From Flavicella sediminum (lineage in GTDB: Bacteria > Bacteroidota > Bacteroidia > Flavobacteriales > Flavobacteriaceae), in assembly GCF_006381105.1 (NCBI RefSeq), contig NZ_VDET01000016.1:62001-126000 (forward strand): 64,000 nucleotides of DNA, read 5' to 3'. The notes beneath the pieces were generated by a model. That model did no database searches and was not told the DNA's origin. It saw nothing but the letters and a program-made list of their open reading frames with translations. Within the stretch, counting starts at the first letter, position 1; the number at the start of each line of letters is the position of its first letter. Shown in pieces: positions 9,073-17,880 of this stretch. Made by a program: the position numbers and the translations under genes.

Positions 9073-10341
9073 ATGAGACTATTGATGAAAGTCAAAAATA
9101 CATATAATTCTTTTGTATCGAGTACCAACAATCAAGTATTTAGTTTGAAAAAGTATAGCACAAATAAAACATGTTATGTGAATTGTTTTTCCATATGGAC
9201 TCTTGTTTTTTCGTTTTGTTACCTGACTTCCTGCCAAGCGCAACCTATAGTAGTTGGAGCCAATGCCACAGAAAACTACCGCAAGCTTTTACAAAAAAAA
9301 AAAATAGGAATTGTTGCCAACCAAACATCTGTTATTTTTAAAGATAAAGCACAAACAAAATACACACATTTGGTAGATTCACTTTTGCAAATGGGGATTC
9401 ACATTCAAAAAGTTTTTTCACCAGAACATGGTTTTAGAGGAAAAGCGGATGCGGCAGAACATGTAGCCAATGGCATAGACACGAAAACAGGATTGCCTAT
9501 TATTTCTTTGTACGGAAAAAATAAAAAACCGAAGAAGGAGCAGCTTCAGAATTTAGACCTAATGGTTTTCGATATACAAGATGTTGGCGTTCGATTTTAC
9601 ACCTATATTTCTACCTTGCATTATATTTTAGAAGCCTGTGCTGAAAATAACATTCCCGTTTTGGTATTGGATCGTCCTAACCCAAATGGACATTATGTAG
9701 ATGGGCCTAGCTTAGATTTAAAACACAAAAGTTTTGTAGGCATGCATGCCGTTCCTTTGGTTTATGGAATGACCATAGGAGAATATGCACAAATGATTAA
9801 TGGTGAACAATGGCTAAAAAACAAAGTAAAATGCGACCTAACAGTTATCCCCTTAAAAAACTACACCCACCAAAGCAACTATCATTTACCCATTCGTCCT
9901 TCACCTAACTTGCCTAACGACAAATCAATCAACCTTTACCCTAGTTTGGGCTTTTTTGAAGGAACTTCTATCAATGCAGGTCGTGGAACAGAATTCCAAT
10001 TCCAACGCTATGGAGCTCCCTGGTTTCCTAAAACAGAATTTACCTATACGCCTATTGCTAATTTTGGATCTAAATACCCGAAACATCAAAACAAATTGTG
10101 TTATGGTGTGAATTTAGAAAAAGAAAATCATCTTTCGAAGGTTTCTATACAGTGGCTAAAAGATGCCTATGAAAAAACACCCAAGGATTTTTTCGGGAAA
10201 ACTTTTACCATTCACGCAGGAAATGAAAAACTTCAAAAACAACTTGAAGCGAATATTTCAGCACAAGAGATCGAAAATTCTTGGCAGGATGACATTACTG
10301 AGTTTAAAAAAATTAGAAAGAAATATCTTTTGTACGAATAA
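9073..10341 (+). CDS. NamZ-like exo-beta-N-acetylmuramidase (DUF1343/YbbC), lipoprotein
   Basis: 422 residues of the DUF1343 family, whose characterised member NamZ removes terminal MurNAc residues from peptidoglycan fragments. Family signatures: KIGIVANQTSV, VFSPEHGFRG, VFDIQDVGVRFYTYISTLHY, VLDRPNPNGHYVDGP, and the SINAGRGTEFQFQ-GAPW segment. The N-terminus is long: a hydrophobic stretch near residues 40-54 ends in LTSCQAQ, which looks like a lipobox, so the protein is probably lipidated. Start could be ATG 9073 or the in-frame ATG at 9085. Only five bases separate it from the divergent FtsX gene, so each promoter must lie inside the other coding region. Confidence 0.87.
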   Translation: MRLLMKVKNTYNSFVSSTNNQVFSLKKYSTNKTCYVNCFSIWTLVFSFCYLTSCQAQPIVVGANATENYRKLLQKKKIGIVANQTSVIFKDKAQTKYTHLVDSLLQMGIHIQKVFSPEHGFRGKADAAEHVANGIDTKTGLPIISLYGKNKKPKKEQLQNLDLMVFDIQDVGVRFYTYISTLHYILEACAENNIPVLVLDRPNPNGHYVDGPSLDLKHKSFVGMHAVPLVYGMTIGEYAQMINGEQWLKNKVKCDLTVIPLKNYTHQSNYHLPIRPSPNLPNDKSINLYPSLGFFEGTSINAGRGTEFQFQRYGAPWFPKTEFTYTPIANFGSKYPKHQNKLCYGVNLEKENHLSKVSIQWLKDAYEKTPKDFFGKTFTIHAGNEKLQKQLEANISAQEIENSWQDDITEFKKIRKKYLLYE

Positions 10342-10346
10342 CAAAC

Positions 10347-10721
10347 TTAATCGTTCCAATTAATTAAAATTTGTTTTAAGGTTTCCGATTTCGAAATATA
10401 AAAAAACGACCAAAGCAATACCCAAACCATTAAAGCTATAAAAAATAGCACTCCTAAATTTGCGTTTTCCAATGAAATAAGCAGACTTAAAAAGAAGCCG
10501 ATAACAATATTAAAGAGAATTGCTTTTTTTATACTCATTTTAAAAATTCCCGTCAAAAAATTATAGCCAATCAATTTATCTGTAATAATTACTTTTTGGG
10601 GATTGGAAAAATCGACTAAAATTTTATGTGACAATTCCATATCAATGATAATTTCGTCATTTTTTAAGTGATAACTATAATCAAATTTTTTCAATACTTC
10701 TTCTGTGCTTTCAATTTTCAT
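10347..10721 (-). CDS. Small membrane protein of unknown function
   Basis: 124 residues. The first about 75 residues are polar and beta-like (IIIDMELSHKILVDFSNPQKVIITDKLIGYNFLTG), then two adjacent transmembrane segments (about 65-85 and 90-110, the second rich in Trp and Leu). I do not recognise the family. The PH-like front plus two-helix arrangement resembles small membrane proteins with a bacterial PH domain, but this is only a shape argument. Convergent with the NamZ gene, five bases apart. Confidence 0.6.
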   Translation of the reverse strand: MKIESTEEVLKKFDYSYHLKNDEIIIDMELSHKILVDFSNPQKVIITDKLIGYNFLTGIFKMSIKKAILFNIVIGFFLSLLISLENANLGVLFFIALMVWVLLWSFFYISKSETLKQILINWND

Positions 10722-10883
10722 TGGACAACGAATTTATTTTAAGAATAAGATGTTCCTTTTTCCACTCCTAAAAATATTCGTTTTTAATTAAACTAAGCCC
10801 TATTAGATGTTACCATTATGTAAACATTTATGCTTCAAACAACTATAAGAATTTATAAATTCAAAGATCAAGCCTTCAATTTC

Positions 10884-11234
10884 TTAATGTATGTATAAAC
10901 ACAAACGTTCCTTTTCCAATTTTATACGAGAAATTCGAAACTTAAAATTAGTATTAGCCTTTATTTGAAGAGAAAAAAAACACAAAGCGGGATGTGCTTT
11001 TAAAAATGAAGTTACTTGTTTGCTTAGATAGCTATCTTCAATTAAAAAGGTATCGAAATTTAATTTTTGTTTTTCAAAGAAACCGAAATCCAAAGCTTGT
11101 ATAAGTTCTAAGGAAAATACGGCTTGTTTTTCTTCAAAACACACTTTAAAATTTTTGATGTAAAATTCTTTCTCTGAAACGGCATCGCCATAAAAACAGG
11201 CAAAACACTTTGTTTTTCTCAGCACTTGCTCCAT
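10884..11234 (-). CDS. Hypothetical protein downstream of a YkgJ-type gene
   Basis: 116 residues from the ATG at 11234 (the codon before it is GTG and would add one residue). An N-terminal CFACFYGD motif contains two cysteines; the rest alternates short beta strands and amphipathic helices. No family recognised. It lies 11 bases downstream of the YkgJ-like cysteine-cluster gene on the same strand, so the two are probably co-transcribed. Confidence 0.5.
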   Translation of the reverse strand: MEQVLRKTKCFACFYGDAVSEKEFYIKNFKVCFEEKQAVFSLELIQALDFGFFEKQKLNFDTFLIEDSYLSKQVTSFLKAHPALCFFSLQIKANTNFKFRISRIKLEKERLCLYIH

Positions 11235-11245
11235 CACAAATTTTG

Positions 11246-11788
11246 TTAAGAACCCGATCGAAATTTTGTTTGATTTTTTCCAGAAAGAGGCAAACGTTCT
11301 TTTAAATTTTCAACAATTCTAAAAGCTGCCGGACAAATACTGGTATTCTTCACCGTTAAATCTGTAATTTGAATAAATTTTCTACGGTTGGTATGTGGAT
11401 ATTCTGCACAGGCCTTTGGACGTACATCATAGATGGTACAAGTATTATCGTTTTCATCTAAAAAATGACATGGCACGGTTTGCAAAACATAAAAATCATC
11501 ACCATCACGTTCCAAAAACTGATTCATAAAATCAATTTCTTTCATTTTAAAATGCTTAGAAATTCTTTCAATATCTTTTAAGGTAAAAATTGGACTACTT
11601 GTTTTGCAACAATTGGCACACTCCAAACAATCAGTCTTTTCAAATTCTTCATCATGCAATTCACGCATCGTCAAATCTAATGTCTTTGGCGTACGTCTTT
11701 TTAGGCGTTGAAAATATTTTAAAGAATCTTTTTCAACTTCTTTAGACAACCTTGGTAAATCAGCTAAACGTTTTTGCATGTCTTCCAT
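11246..11788 (-). CDS. YkgJ-family cysteine cluster protein
   Basis: 180 residues. The cysteine pattern CLECANCCKT, then PCHFLDENDNTCTIYDVRPKACAEYPH, is the signature of the YkgJ (CxxCxxCC) family, which is thought to bind a metal, zinc or an iron-sulfur cluster. Function of the family is not established. The N-terminal 45 residues are helical and charged (MQKRLADLPRLSKEVEKD). Length is normal for the flavobacterial versions. Confidence 0.88.
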   Translation of the reverse strand: MEDMQKRLADLPRLSKEVEKDSLKYFQRLKRRTPKTLDLTMRELHDEEFEKTDCLECANCCKTSSPIFTLKDIERISKHFKMKEIDFMNQFLERDGDDFYVLQTVPCHFLDENDNTCTIYDVRPKACAEYPHTNRRKFIQITDLTVKNTSICPAAFRIVENLKERLPLSGKNQTKFRSGS

Positions 11789-11879
11789 GTGCTCTTATTG
11801 TAAAATTTAAATGTTTTTGCAAATATATGTTTTATTCAGTGCCTTGTTCCACAATTCTTTTTTTTGTGTAAAAACCAAG

Positions 11880-12596
11880 CTAATTATTTTGAAGCTTACG
11901 TTTATTTTCTACAGCAATTTCGGAACCTTCTGCTAGCATTACTGAAGTTGGTTTGGCAGTGTTTAAAACTCGAAATTCAGATCCGTAAACAGCTTCAAAA
12001 TCGACATCAATTTCATACCTAAGTATTTTATAAGCTTCCCATTTTGTATGTTTTACTTCGTATTCATTCGTTAAAGAATCATTTACTTTGGCATAGCCCC
12101 AATAATGTTCGGTAATAAATTCTGTTTCACTATTTGGTGCAATTTCAAAAGCCTCCCTACTCGCCTCTATTTTTATTGCATTCCATTTATTTGCTTTTTT
12201 CCATTGATATGAAACCGTTCTTTTGTTATTTTCAGCACTCCAATCATGCTGCATGGCTAAGGTTTCATAATTTTCCTTATACACGGTATTGGCTACAAAA
12301 GTCAAGGCTTTTTTAGGAACAATTTCTTTGATAAAAACGACCCCTCTTTTCCATTCACCATTTTCAAATCGTTTTACGTAAAATCGCAAATTCACTTCTT
12401 CAAAATTGCTGTGAAAAGGAATTTTGAAACCCAATAATTTTGTGTTTTTAAACATAAAACCAACCAAGCTAATATACACCTTACCATTCCAAGTATCCAA
12501 TTTTGTACCTGCAGGCACAAATTTTTTCAGCAATTCAGGTTCAATAGTATAATTGGCAAAGGCAAGTTTCCGCCATTCTGCTTTTAAAAAACTCAT
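11880..12596 (-). CDS. DUF2071 (YqjF-like) protein
   Basis: 238 residues of the DUF2071 family: early AEWRKLAFANYTIEPELLKKFVPAGTKLDTWNGKVYISLVGF, then EVNLRFYVKR and a C-terminal beta-rich half. These proteins are structurally related to acetoacetate decarboxylase-like folds but have no agreed function. The upstream ATG sits 64 bases from the end of the sulfurtransferase gene, which is transcribed in the same direction. Confidence 0.85.
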   Translation of the reverse strand: MSFLKAEWRKLAFANYTIEPELLKKFVPAGTKLDTWNGKVYISLVGFMFKNTKLLGFKIPFHSNFEEVNLRFYVKRFENGEWKRGVVFIKEIVPKKALTFVANTVYKENYETLAMQHDWSAENNKRTVSYQWKKANKWNAIKIEASREAFEIAPNSETEFITEHYWGYAKVNDSLTNEYEVKHTKWEAYKILRYEIDVDFEAVYGSEFRVLNTAKPTSVMLAEGSEIAVENKRKLQNN

Positions 12597-12660
12597 TGTA
12601 GCTTACCCATTTTTAAGTTCGTATTTTCAGATTTGTTAGAAATATTCTTCATCCTTTATT

Positions 12661-13476
12661 TTATTGCACCAAGGTTCCCCACTCGGTCCAAGAACCATCA
12701 TAAACGGCTATTGAATTTTCAATAAGTTGTTCACTGGCTAAAAAAACAACACAAGCTGTAATTCCAGAACCACAACTAAAAATAACCGGTCTATCTTCTT
12801 GAATGCATTCTGAAAACAATTCTTTCAATTCCTCGGTACTTTTATATTTCCCGTCTTTTAAAACTTCGGTATAAGGCAGGTTTATTGAATTGGGAATGGT
12901 TCCACAGCGCAGTCCTTCTTTTGGTTCAGGTACCAAACTTTTAAAACGCTTTTCCGAACGCACATCCACTAGCAATTCTTTTTTAGAAATTACATTGGCC
13001 TCTACATCTTTAAATCTTCGAACAAATTCGGTGCTTAAATTCGCTTTAAAATTTCCTTTACCAACTTTTTTGACGACTCTTTTTTCTGTGGGAAATTTAT
13101 GCAGCAACCATTCTGGGTAACCACCGTCTAAAACCGCAACATTCTTATGTCCCATACATTTAAACAACCACCAAACTCGTGGACTGGAATAAATGCCATC
13201 TATATCAAACACTACAATTATACTAGAAGAATTAATTCCCAAACGCTGACTGCTTTTTTCAAATTGTTCTGCCGAAGGAAAAGCACTGGGAAAGCAGTTC
13301 GATACATCACTAAAATCCTTTTTTATATCAAAATAACGTGCATTTTTAATGGTATCTTCTGTTAACTCTGTTGTTAAATTGGGCCTTTTTTTCTTGAAAC
13401 TTGCATCTAAAATAATCAAATCAGGCTTGTCCAAATTTTCATGCAACCAATTTACGGAGACTATAGAATTTATCAT
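12661..13476 (-). CDS. sseA: Thiosulfate/3-mercaptopyruvate sulfurtransferase (two rhodanese domains)
   Basis: 271 residues with two rhodanese domains. The first is inactive-type and contains the SSRVWW/GHKNVAVLDGGYPEW region. The second carries the active loop SCGSGITA with catalytic Cys235; the CGSG[IV]TA loop is typical of 3-mercaptopyruvate sulfurtransferases rather than of thiosulfate rhodaneses (CRxGxR). The enzyme moves sulfur from 3-mercaptopyruvate to an acceptor such as thioredoxin or cyanide. Located in the cytoplasm: no signal peptide is seen. Confidence 0.9.
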   Translation of the reverse strand: MINSIVSVNWLHENLDKPDLIILDASFKKKRPNLTTELTEDTIKNARYFDIKKDFSDVSNCFPSAFPSAEQFEKSSQRLGINSSSIIVVFDIDGIYSSPRVWWLFKCMGHKNVAVLDGGYPEWLLHKFPTEKRVVKKVGKGNFKANLSTEFVRRFKDVEANVISKKELLVDVRSEKRFKSLVPEPKEGLRCGTIPNSINLPYTEVLKDGKYKSTEELKELFSECIQEDRPVIFSCGSGITACVVFLASEQLIENSIAVYDGSWTEWGTLVQ

Positions 13477-13505
13477 GTTGTTTGTGTTTTTTAAGGGTGA
13501 CTAAA

Positions 13506-14276
13506 CTACAAATTTTCCTTATCAATAGCTTGTTGATTCTTTAAATAATAAGGATACAATTTATGAAAAGCATGCGCATATCTCGATGTACAATCCTGAA
13601 TATCCCCTTCAAATCGCAACTTCTTTTTCACCCCAAAACTATAAATCCCTTTGCCTTTTGCAATACGAATTAACTTTTTAATAGCTTTTGGAGAAAGATG
13701 TTCATACAATGGTTCTATTATTTGGCATTGTTCTTTGGTTATATACTTTTGATCCCAATTTCTTGCTTCTTGACCAATTAGTTTTTGTTTCGACAAATAG
13801 ACCTTATAAAACAAGGGAAACACATGCGCCAATACTTTTTGAGAACCTTCACTTGCAAACCATTCCAATTCTTTATTTCTAACAATACAGCTGCTAATAA
13901 AACGATTTTCAAAGTTGGCTAGCTGTCCAGCGACAATAGCAGTAACACCGGCGGTAATTATTTCATGTCCCCTATTTTTTCGCTCTTGGTCGAACCAAAA
14001 ATAAAAATCACGAATTTGACAAATAGTTGTGTATTTTATATTTCCTTGGACTTGGCTTAAATTATAGCGATTTGCTTGCTGCCAAATTGCCGTATTACGG
14101 GTTCTATCTTTTTTTAACCAACAGCCTTCCTGCAAATTTATTTCACCTGTGCTATTTGTATAGGCTTTTAAACTTTTCCATTCTTGTGAAAAGCTTATGT
14201 GCGTCCCTAGAAAACACAAAACAAATAATAGTCCGTGTATTTTTTTAAATTTAAATTCCAATCTTCCTGTTTTCAA
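13506..14276 (-). CDS. Secreted protein of unknown function
   Basis: 256 residues with a signal peptide (IHGLLFVLCFLGTHISFSQ). The mature part has a WLKKDRTR front, a helix-rich middle (ITAGVTAIVAGQLANFENRFISS) and a Lys-rich stretch LSPKAIKKLIRIAKGKGIYSFGVKKK, ending in ASCF-free helical sequence. I do not recognise a family with certainty. The best start is TTG at 14276: no ATG or GTG exists between the upstream in-frame stop and the signal peptide. It starts 16 bases after the stop of the TPR gene, so it is probably in one transcript with it and the esterase gene. Confidence 0.65.
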   Translation of the reverse strand: MKTGRLEFKFKKIHGLLFVLCFLGTHISFSQEWKSLKAYTNSTGEINLQEGCWLKKDRTRNTAIWQQANRYNLSQVQGNIKYTTICQIRDFYFWFDQERKNRGHEIITAGVTAIVAGQLANFENRFISSCIVRNKELEWFASEGSQKVLAHVFPLFYKVYLSKQKLIGQEARNWDQKYITKEQCQIIEPLYEHLSPKAIKKLIRIAKGKGIYSFGVKKKLRFEGDIQDCTSRYAHAFHKLYPYYLKNQQAIDKENL

Positions 14277-14292
14277 TTCGGTAACACGAAGT

Positions 14293-15189
14293 TCAGCTTT
14301 TTATTTTTAGATAATCGGCATACGGTAATTTTTCTTCAAAGCGATTTAAAATATTTTTCTCAATTCTTGTCTCTCCTAACTCTTTTGCTTTGTCAATATG
14401 CTTCCAAGCATTTTTATAATTCCCTAATTGAAAACTTGTCAATGCTTTTTGATAATGTGCATAACTAAAATCGGGGGTTAATTTTATGGACAGGTTGTAC
14501 AAAGAATCTGCTTTTTTCAGGAGTTTTGTATCGTTTGGAAAACCTTTATCGTAGTAATAATAACCATACATGGCATAATTCCGACCGTCCTTAGGGTCTA
14601 TGGCAATTAGAGTGTTTAAACAGCTTATTCCGTTAGCCGCATCTTTAGCTTCAAAACTTTCCAAAGCCACCTCCCACAAGCCATCGTAATAATTAGCGTT
14701 AAATGAATTGATGGTGAATAGCCATTTGTTATCCGAAGTATTTTCCCAAGAGCCATAAGTTCTTATAAAAATTAAAACCGGATCCTCTTTTTTCAATTCA
14801 TCGATCCAATAATTGTATAGTGTTTTTTGAATGGGCAGCCAAACGGTTCCGGTTTTTGTTTGAAGCAAGACTTCTTTTTCAAAAATATCAGACACAACAA
14901 AATCAGGTTGTATGCTTTTTATAACCATGCTAAGCCTTTTCATTTTATCTACAGAAATAGTCCGAAACTGCCCTGTATTTTTGACCAACAACATATACCC
15001 AAAAGTACCGCTATAGAAATTTATTTTATTCACTTTATCACCAAACTCGGTTTCATAAGAATTAAAATGAGCAGCAATGTCAGAAAATTCAGCAAAAGTA
15101 TTTTTTGCTCTATTATGTACTACATTTGATTGAGAAAATGTTGGGTGTATCAGTAGAAAAAAAATGGCAAAACTTGTAATCTGTTTCAT
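14293..15189 (-). CDS. Secreted tetratricopeptide-repeat protein
   Basis: 298 residues from the ATG at 15189, which places the signal peptide MKQITSFAIFFLLIHPTFSQ at the N-terminus; an upstream ATG-like start at 15216 would overlap the preceding gene by 14 bases. The C-terminal third contains TPR-like helices (AMYGYYYYDKGFPND, YAHYQKALTSFQLGNYKNAWKHIDKAKELGE). The middle has a beta-rich region of unknown fold. Probably periplasmic or surface exposed and co-transcribed with the esterase upstream. Confidence 0.72.
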   Translation of the reverse strand: MKQITSFAIFFLLIHPTFSQSNVVHNRAKNTFAEFSDIAAHFNSYETEFGDKVNKINFYSGTFGYMLLVKNTGQFRTISVDKMKRLSMVIKSIQPDFVVSDIFEKEVLLQTKTGTVWLPIQKTLYNYWIDELKKEDPVLIFIRTYGSWENTSDNKWLFTINSFNANYYDGLWEVALESFEAKDAANGISCLNTLIAIDPKDGRNYAMYGYYYYDKGFPNDTKLLKKADSLYNLSIKLTPDFSYAHYQKALTSFQLGNYKNAWKHIDKAKELGETRIEKNILNRFEEKLPYADYLKIKS

Positions 15190-15202
15190 AGGAATTGTGT
15201 TT

Positions 15203-16066
15203 TCAGTTCTTAGCAATTGTTTTTAGTGTGGATTGCAACCAAATTTCAGCCAACTTAGGCCAAGTTTCTGCTGCTATATTTCCTTTGCGCATTCCATATC
15301 CATGTCCGCCTTTTGCCAACACATGCAACTCTACAGGAATTTTATGATTTCTTAATTCTTGAGCAAATACAAAGGAACTATTTCCATATTTATCATCAGC
15401 TGTTCCGAAAATAAAAAAAGGAGGAACCTCTTTACTCATGGTCAATTCAGGCGTAATACTTTTATTTTTTCCCTTGTCTAAATAAGCCGGATACAAGAGC
15501 ATTGAAAAATTCGGTTTGCTAGACATTTCGTCAATAGCATCTATTTTTGTGTAAGAATCTACCGCAAATTGTGTGGAAGCTCTAGCGCACAAACTTCCGC
15601 CTGCGGAAAAACCTAAAGTACCAATTTTTTCAGGATGCAATCCATAACTAGCGGCCTTATAACGCACCATTTTAAGGGCTCTTTGTAAATCATTTAAAGC
15701 ACCTAGCTGATTTTTAGGCACACGGTATTGAAGTACAAAAGCGGTATAGCCTAATTCTGAAAGCCATTCTGCAATTTCTGTACCTTCTTTATTTATGGCT
15801 AAAATACTGTAACCTCCACCTGGACAAACAATAATTCCTACGCCTAATTTTTTCGATTTCTTAGGTTCAAATACAAGCAATGCAGGATTTGTAATATCCG
15901 TAATTCTGGTCACATTTCCACGGGTGTTTTCCGTTTGAATAGGTGCGTGTTTTTGTTGTGACTCATTCGGAACTTTATTGGGCCACAAATAAAGTGTTTT
16001 GCTAGTTTGTGCTTGAAGAATATTGATAAAAAGGAAAAAGACAATTCCTTGAAAAATTAATCGCAT
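15203..16066 (-). CDS. Secreted alpha/beta hydrolase, BD-FAE/acetyl-xylan-esterase-like
   Basis: 287 residues with an N-terminal signal peptide. The oxyanion region CPGGGY, the nucleophile elbow GFSAGG (Ser154) and a C-terminal GGHGYG with the catalytic His define an alpha/beta hydrolase; FGTADDK provides the Asp. The overall pattern (LYLWP-KVPNE start, VVCPGGGYSIL, LQYRVP) fits esterases that remove acetyl or feruloyl groups from plant or algal polysaccharides. The exact substrate cannot be told from sequence. It is the first gene of a minus-strand run with the TPR and unknown secreted genes. Confidence 0.85.
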   Translation of the reverse strand: MRLIFQGIVFFLFINILQAQTSKTLYLWPNKVPNESQQKHAPIQTENTRGNVTRITDITNPALLVFEPKKSKKLGVGIIVCPGGGYSILAINKEGTEIAEWLSELGYTAFVLQYRVPKNQLGALNDLQRALKMVRYKAASYGLHPEKIGTLGFSAGGSLCARASTQFAVDSYTKIDAIDEMSSKPNFSMLLYPAYLDKGKNKSITPELTMSKEVPPFFIFGTADDKYGNSSFVFAQELRNHKIPVELHVLAKGGHGYGMRKGNIAAETWPKLAEIWLQSTLKTIAKN

Positions 16067-16169
16067 GTATTTTAGTTTTATGCAGTTTGTAAACTAGCAT
16101 TAAAAAATGATACGATTAAAATACAAAAAAATGTCTTTTGTTTTTGAGCTATTTTTTAGAAGTCACAAA

Positions 16170-16748
16170 TCAAGTATCTTCTATTTTTATTTGGTATTTT
16201 TTTAAAAGTCCGGCAACCGACTGCAAAGAAAATTTTGCGCCTTTTATTTGATTGTCTTCAGGGTCAATGGTGTAATCGTATGAATTTCTAAAATCTGTTT
16301 TTTGCAAATTGCTCCTATCAAATGTAGCATTTCTCAAATCGCATTCGTCAAAAACAGCACCACTTATATCGCTATTGGTAAAATCTACTTCTTGCAACTT
16401 GCATTTTCTAAAAATACTTTTCGCCATTTTTTTACCATAAAATGAAGCATGATTTAATTGGCTGTTCTCTACTTGAATGGAAAAACCAAAATTACTTGAT
16501 TTTTCAAAATGCAAGCCCAACATTTTACAGTCTTTAAAAATAACATCATTAAAAACGGTTTGATTTAAATTGGCCATACTAAAATTGCAGTCGTAAAATT
16601 CACATTCTATAAACTGCACTTCAGATAAATTGCTGTTTGAAAAGTTACAGTTAGAAAACACACAAATTTCATAATGCCCTTTTTCAAGTCTTGTTTCCGA
16701 AAAATCTTTTTTTTCAAATGTTTCTTCTTCTATAAATGCCTGTCCCAT
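16170..16748 (-). CDS. Pentapeptide-repeat protein (Qnr-like shape)
   Basis: 192 residues from the ATG at 16748. It is built almost wholly of A(D/N)LXX-type five-residue repeats (CNFSNSNLSEVQF, CNFSMANLNQTVF, VDFTNSDISGAVFDECDLRNATF), predicted to fold as a right-handed quadrilateral beta-helix. Size and the break around residues 85-105 resemble McbG/Qnr proteins that protect DNA gyrase from quinolones or microcin B17, but the same fold has many other uses, so resistance is not claimed. The gene stands alone. Confidence 0.82.
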   Translation of the reverse strand: MGQAFIEEETFEKKDFSETRLEKGHYEICVFSNCNFSNSNLSEVQFIECEFYDCNFSMANLNQTVFNDVIFKDCKMLGLHFEKSSNFGFSIQVENSQLNHASFYGKKMAKSIFRKCKLQEVDFTNSDISGAVFDECDLRNATFDRSNLQKTDFRNSYDYTIDPEDNQIKGAKFSLQSVAGLLKKYQIKIEDT

Positions 16749-16870
16749 CAATTAGTTTCTTGGTGTATATTGGTAATTTTTATTTATGAATTTAATCATT
16801 ACTAAAAGTAAAATCCTGACAAATCATAAGAAACATATAAGCTGTCAGAATTTTATTTATTGTAAAACGC

Positions 16871-17590
16871 CTATGGATTGGTAGACCATAAAGCGGCACT
16901 TTTCAGCATGGCTCTTCTTGGTAATTTTAAACCAGCCACAATCAACTCCGCAAAATCTGAAGGTTGCAATACACTGTCTTCAGAATCTTTGGAAGCAATT
17001 CCTAAATCAATAGTCATATCAGAAACAATGGTACTTGGCGTTAAGGTACACACACGGATATTGTTTTTACGAACTTCTTTCATCAATGATTCAGACATTC
17101 CAATTACGGCGAATTTAGAAGCAGAATAAGCAGAAGTCGTTGCGTTACCACTTAAACCAGCAGTAGAAGAAACATTGATAATATCTCCTTGATTTTTGTC
17201 TATTAAATAAGGGAGTACTTCTTTGGTTACATAATACATTCCCATTACATTGGTTTGAATAATTTGACTCCATTGACTTACATCCATGTCGTTAAACGTT
17301 CCAAAAGCAGCAATACCAGCATTGTTTACCAAAATATCAACACCTCCCAATTCAGTTACCAAATTTTTGATGGCTGTTTTAACTTCCTCATAATTTCCAA
17401 CATCAAAAACAGCATAGCTTGCTTGCACACCAATAGTTTTTAATTCCGAAACAGTCGCTTTTAACACCGCTTCATTTCTTCCTGTAATAGCAACATCAAT
17501 TCCTTCATTGGCAAAAGCAATGGCTGTCGCTTTTCCTAAACCTCTACCACCACCTGTAATGATTGCTTTTTTATTTTTTAAATTTTCCAT
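16871..17590 (-). CDS. Short-chain dehydrogenase/reductase (3-ketoacyl-ACP reductase type)
   Basis: 239 residues with the classical SDR pattern: cofactor motif GGGRGLG at residues 13-19, NNAG near 90, catalytic Ser in NVSSTAG and YSASK (Tyr, Lys) near 155-160. It is annotated in relatives as a 3-ketoacyl-ACP reductase-like or sepiapterin-reductase-like enzyme; the substrate is open. No fatty-acid-synthesis genes are next to it, so a stand-alone oxidoreductase is as likely as FabG. Confidence 0.88.
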   Translation of the reverse strand: MENLKNKKAIITGGGRGLGKATAIAFANEGIDVAITGRNEAVLKATVSELKTIGVQASYAVFDVGNYEEVKTAIKNLVTELGGVDILVNNAGIAAFGTFNDMDVSQWSQIIQTNVMGMYYVTKEVLPYLIDKNQGDIINVSSTAGLSGNATTSAYSASKFAVIGMSESLMKEVRKNNIRVCTLTPSTIVSDMTIDLGIASKDSEDSVLQPSDFAELIVAGLKLPRRAMLKSAALWSTNP

Positions 17591-17798
17591 GTGATTTTAT
17601 TTTATCGATATGTATTTTATTTAACGAAAATTGGCTTCCTAATAAATTTATAAAAGTTCTATTTCACTAATCAAAGTTACAAAACTAAGATTTCGATTTG
17701 GTGTTTATACTGTTAATAAAAACTGTTTTTTTGCAGTTGAAATTAGAAGAGACTTCAACAGATTTAATCAACTAAATTTGATCTCCTTATTCTGTCTA

Positions 17799-17880
17799 CT
17801 GAGCTTGTCGAAGCCCATTTTTCACTTTTCACTTTTCACTTTTCACTTTTCACTTTGCGGCGGCTGAGCTTGTCGAAGTC
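17799..17880. repeat. Composite repeat block 1: CTGAGCTTGTCGAAG cores around a TTTTCAC tandem tract
   Basis: Two direct copies of the core CTGAGCTTGTCGAAG (17799-17816 and 17864-17880) flank a 7-base tandem repeat, TTTTCAC, present about five times at 17818-17856. A second block with the same parts lies at 19074-19174. Looks like a dispersed intergenic element of the REP/MITE class. The right-hand copy runs into the 3' end of the phosphotransferase gene. Confidence 0.8.

Noticed and set aside
15190..15216. Upstream start for the TPR gene
   Set aside because: It overlaps the esterase gene and pushes the signal peptide inward; ATG 15189 gives a normal signal peptide.
16170..16748. Quinolone resistance (Qnr) assignment for the pentapeptide protein
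   Set aside because: Repeat fold alone does not show gyrase protection; no supporting context.
17818..17856. TTTTCAC tandem tract as a CRISPR-like array
   Set aside because: Unit is seven bases with no spacers, and no cas genes are near; it is a simple tandem repeat.
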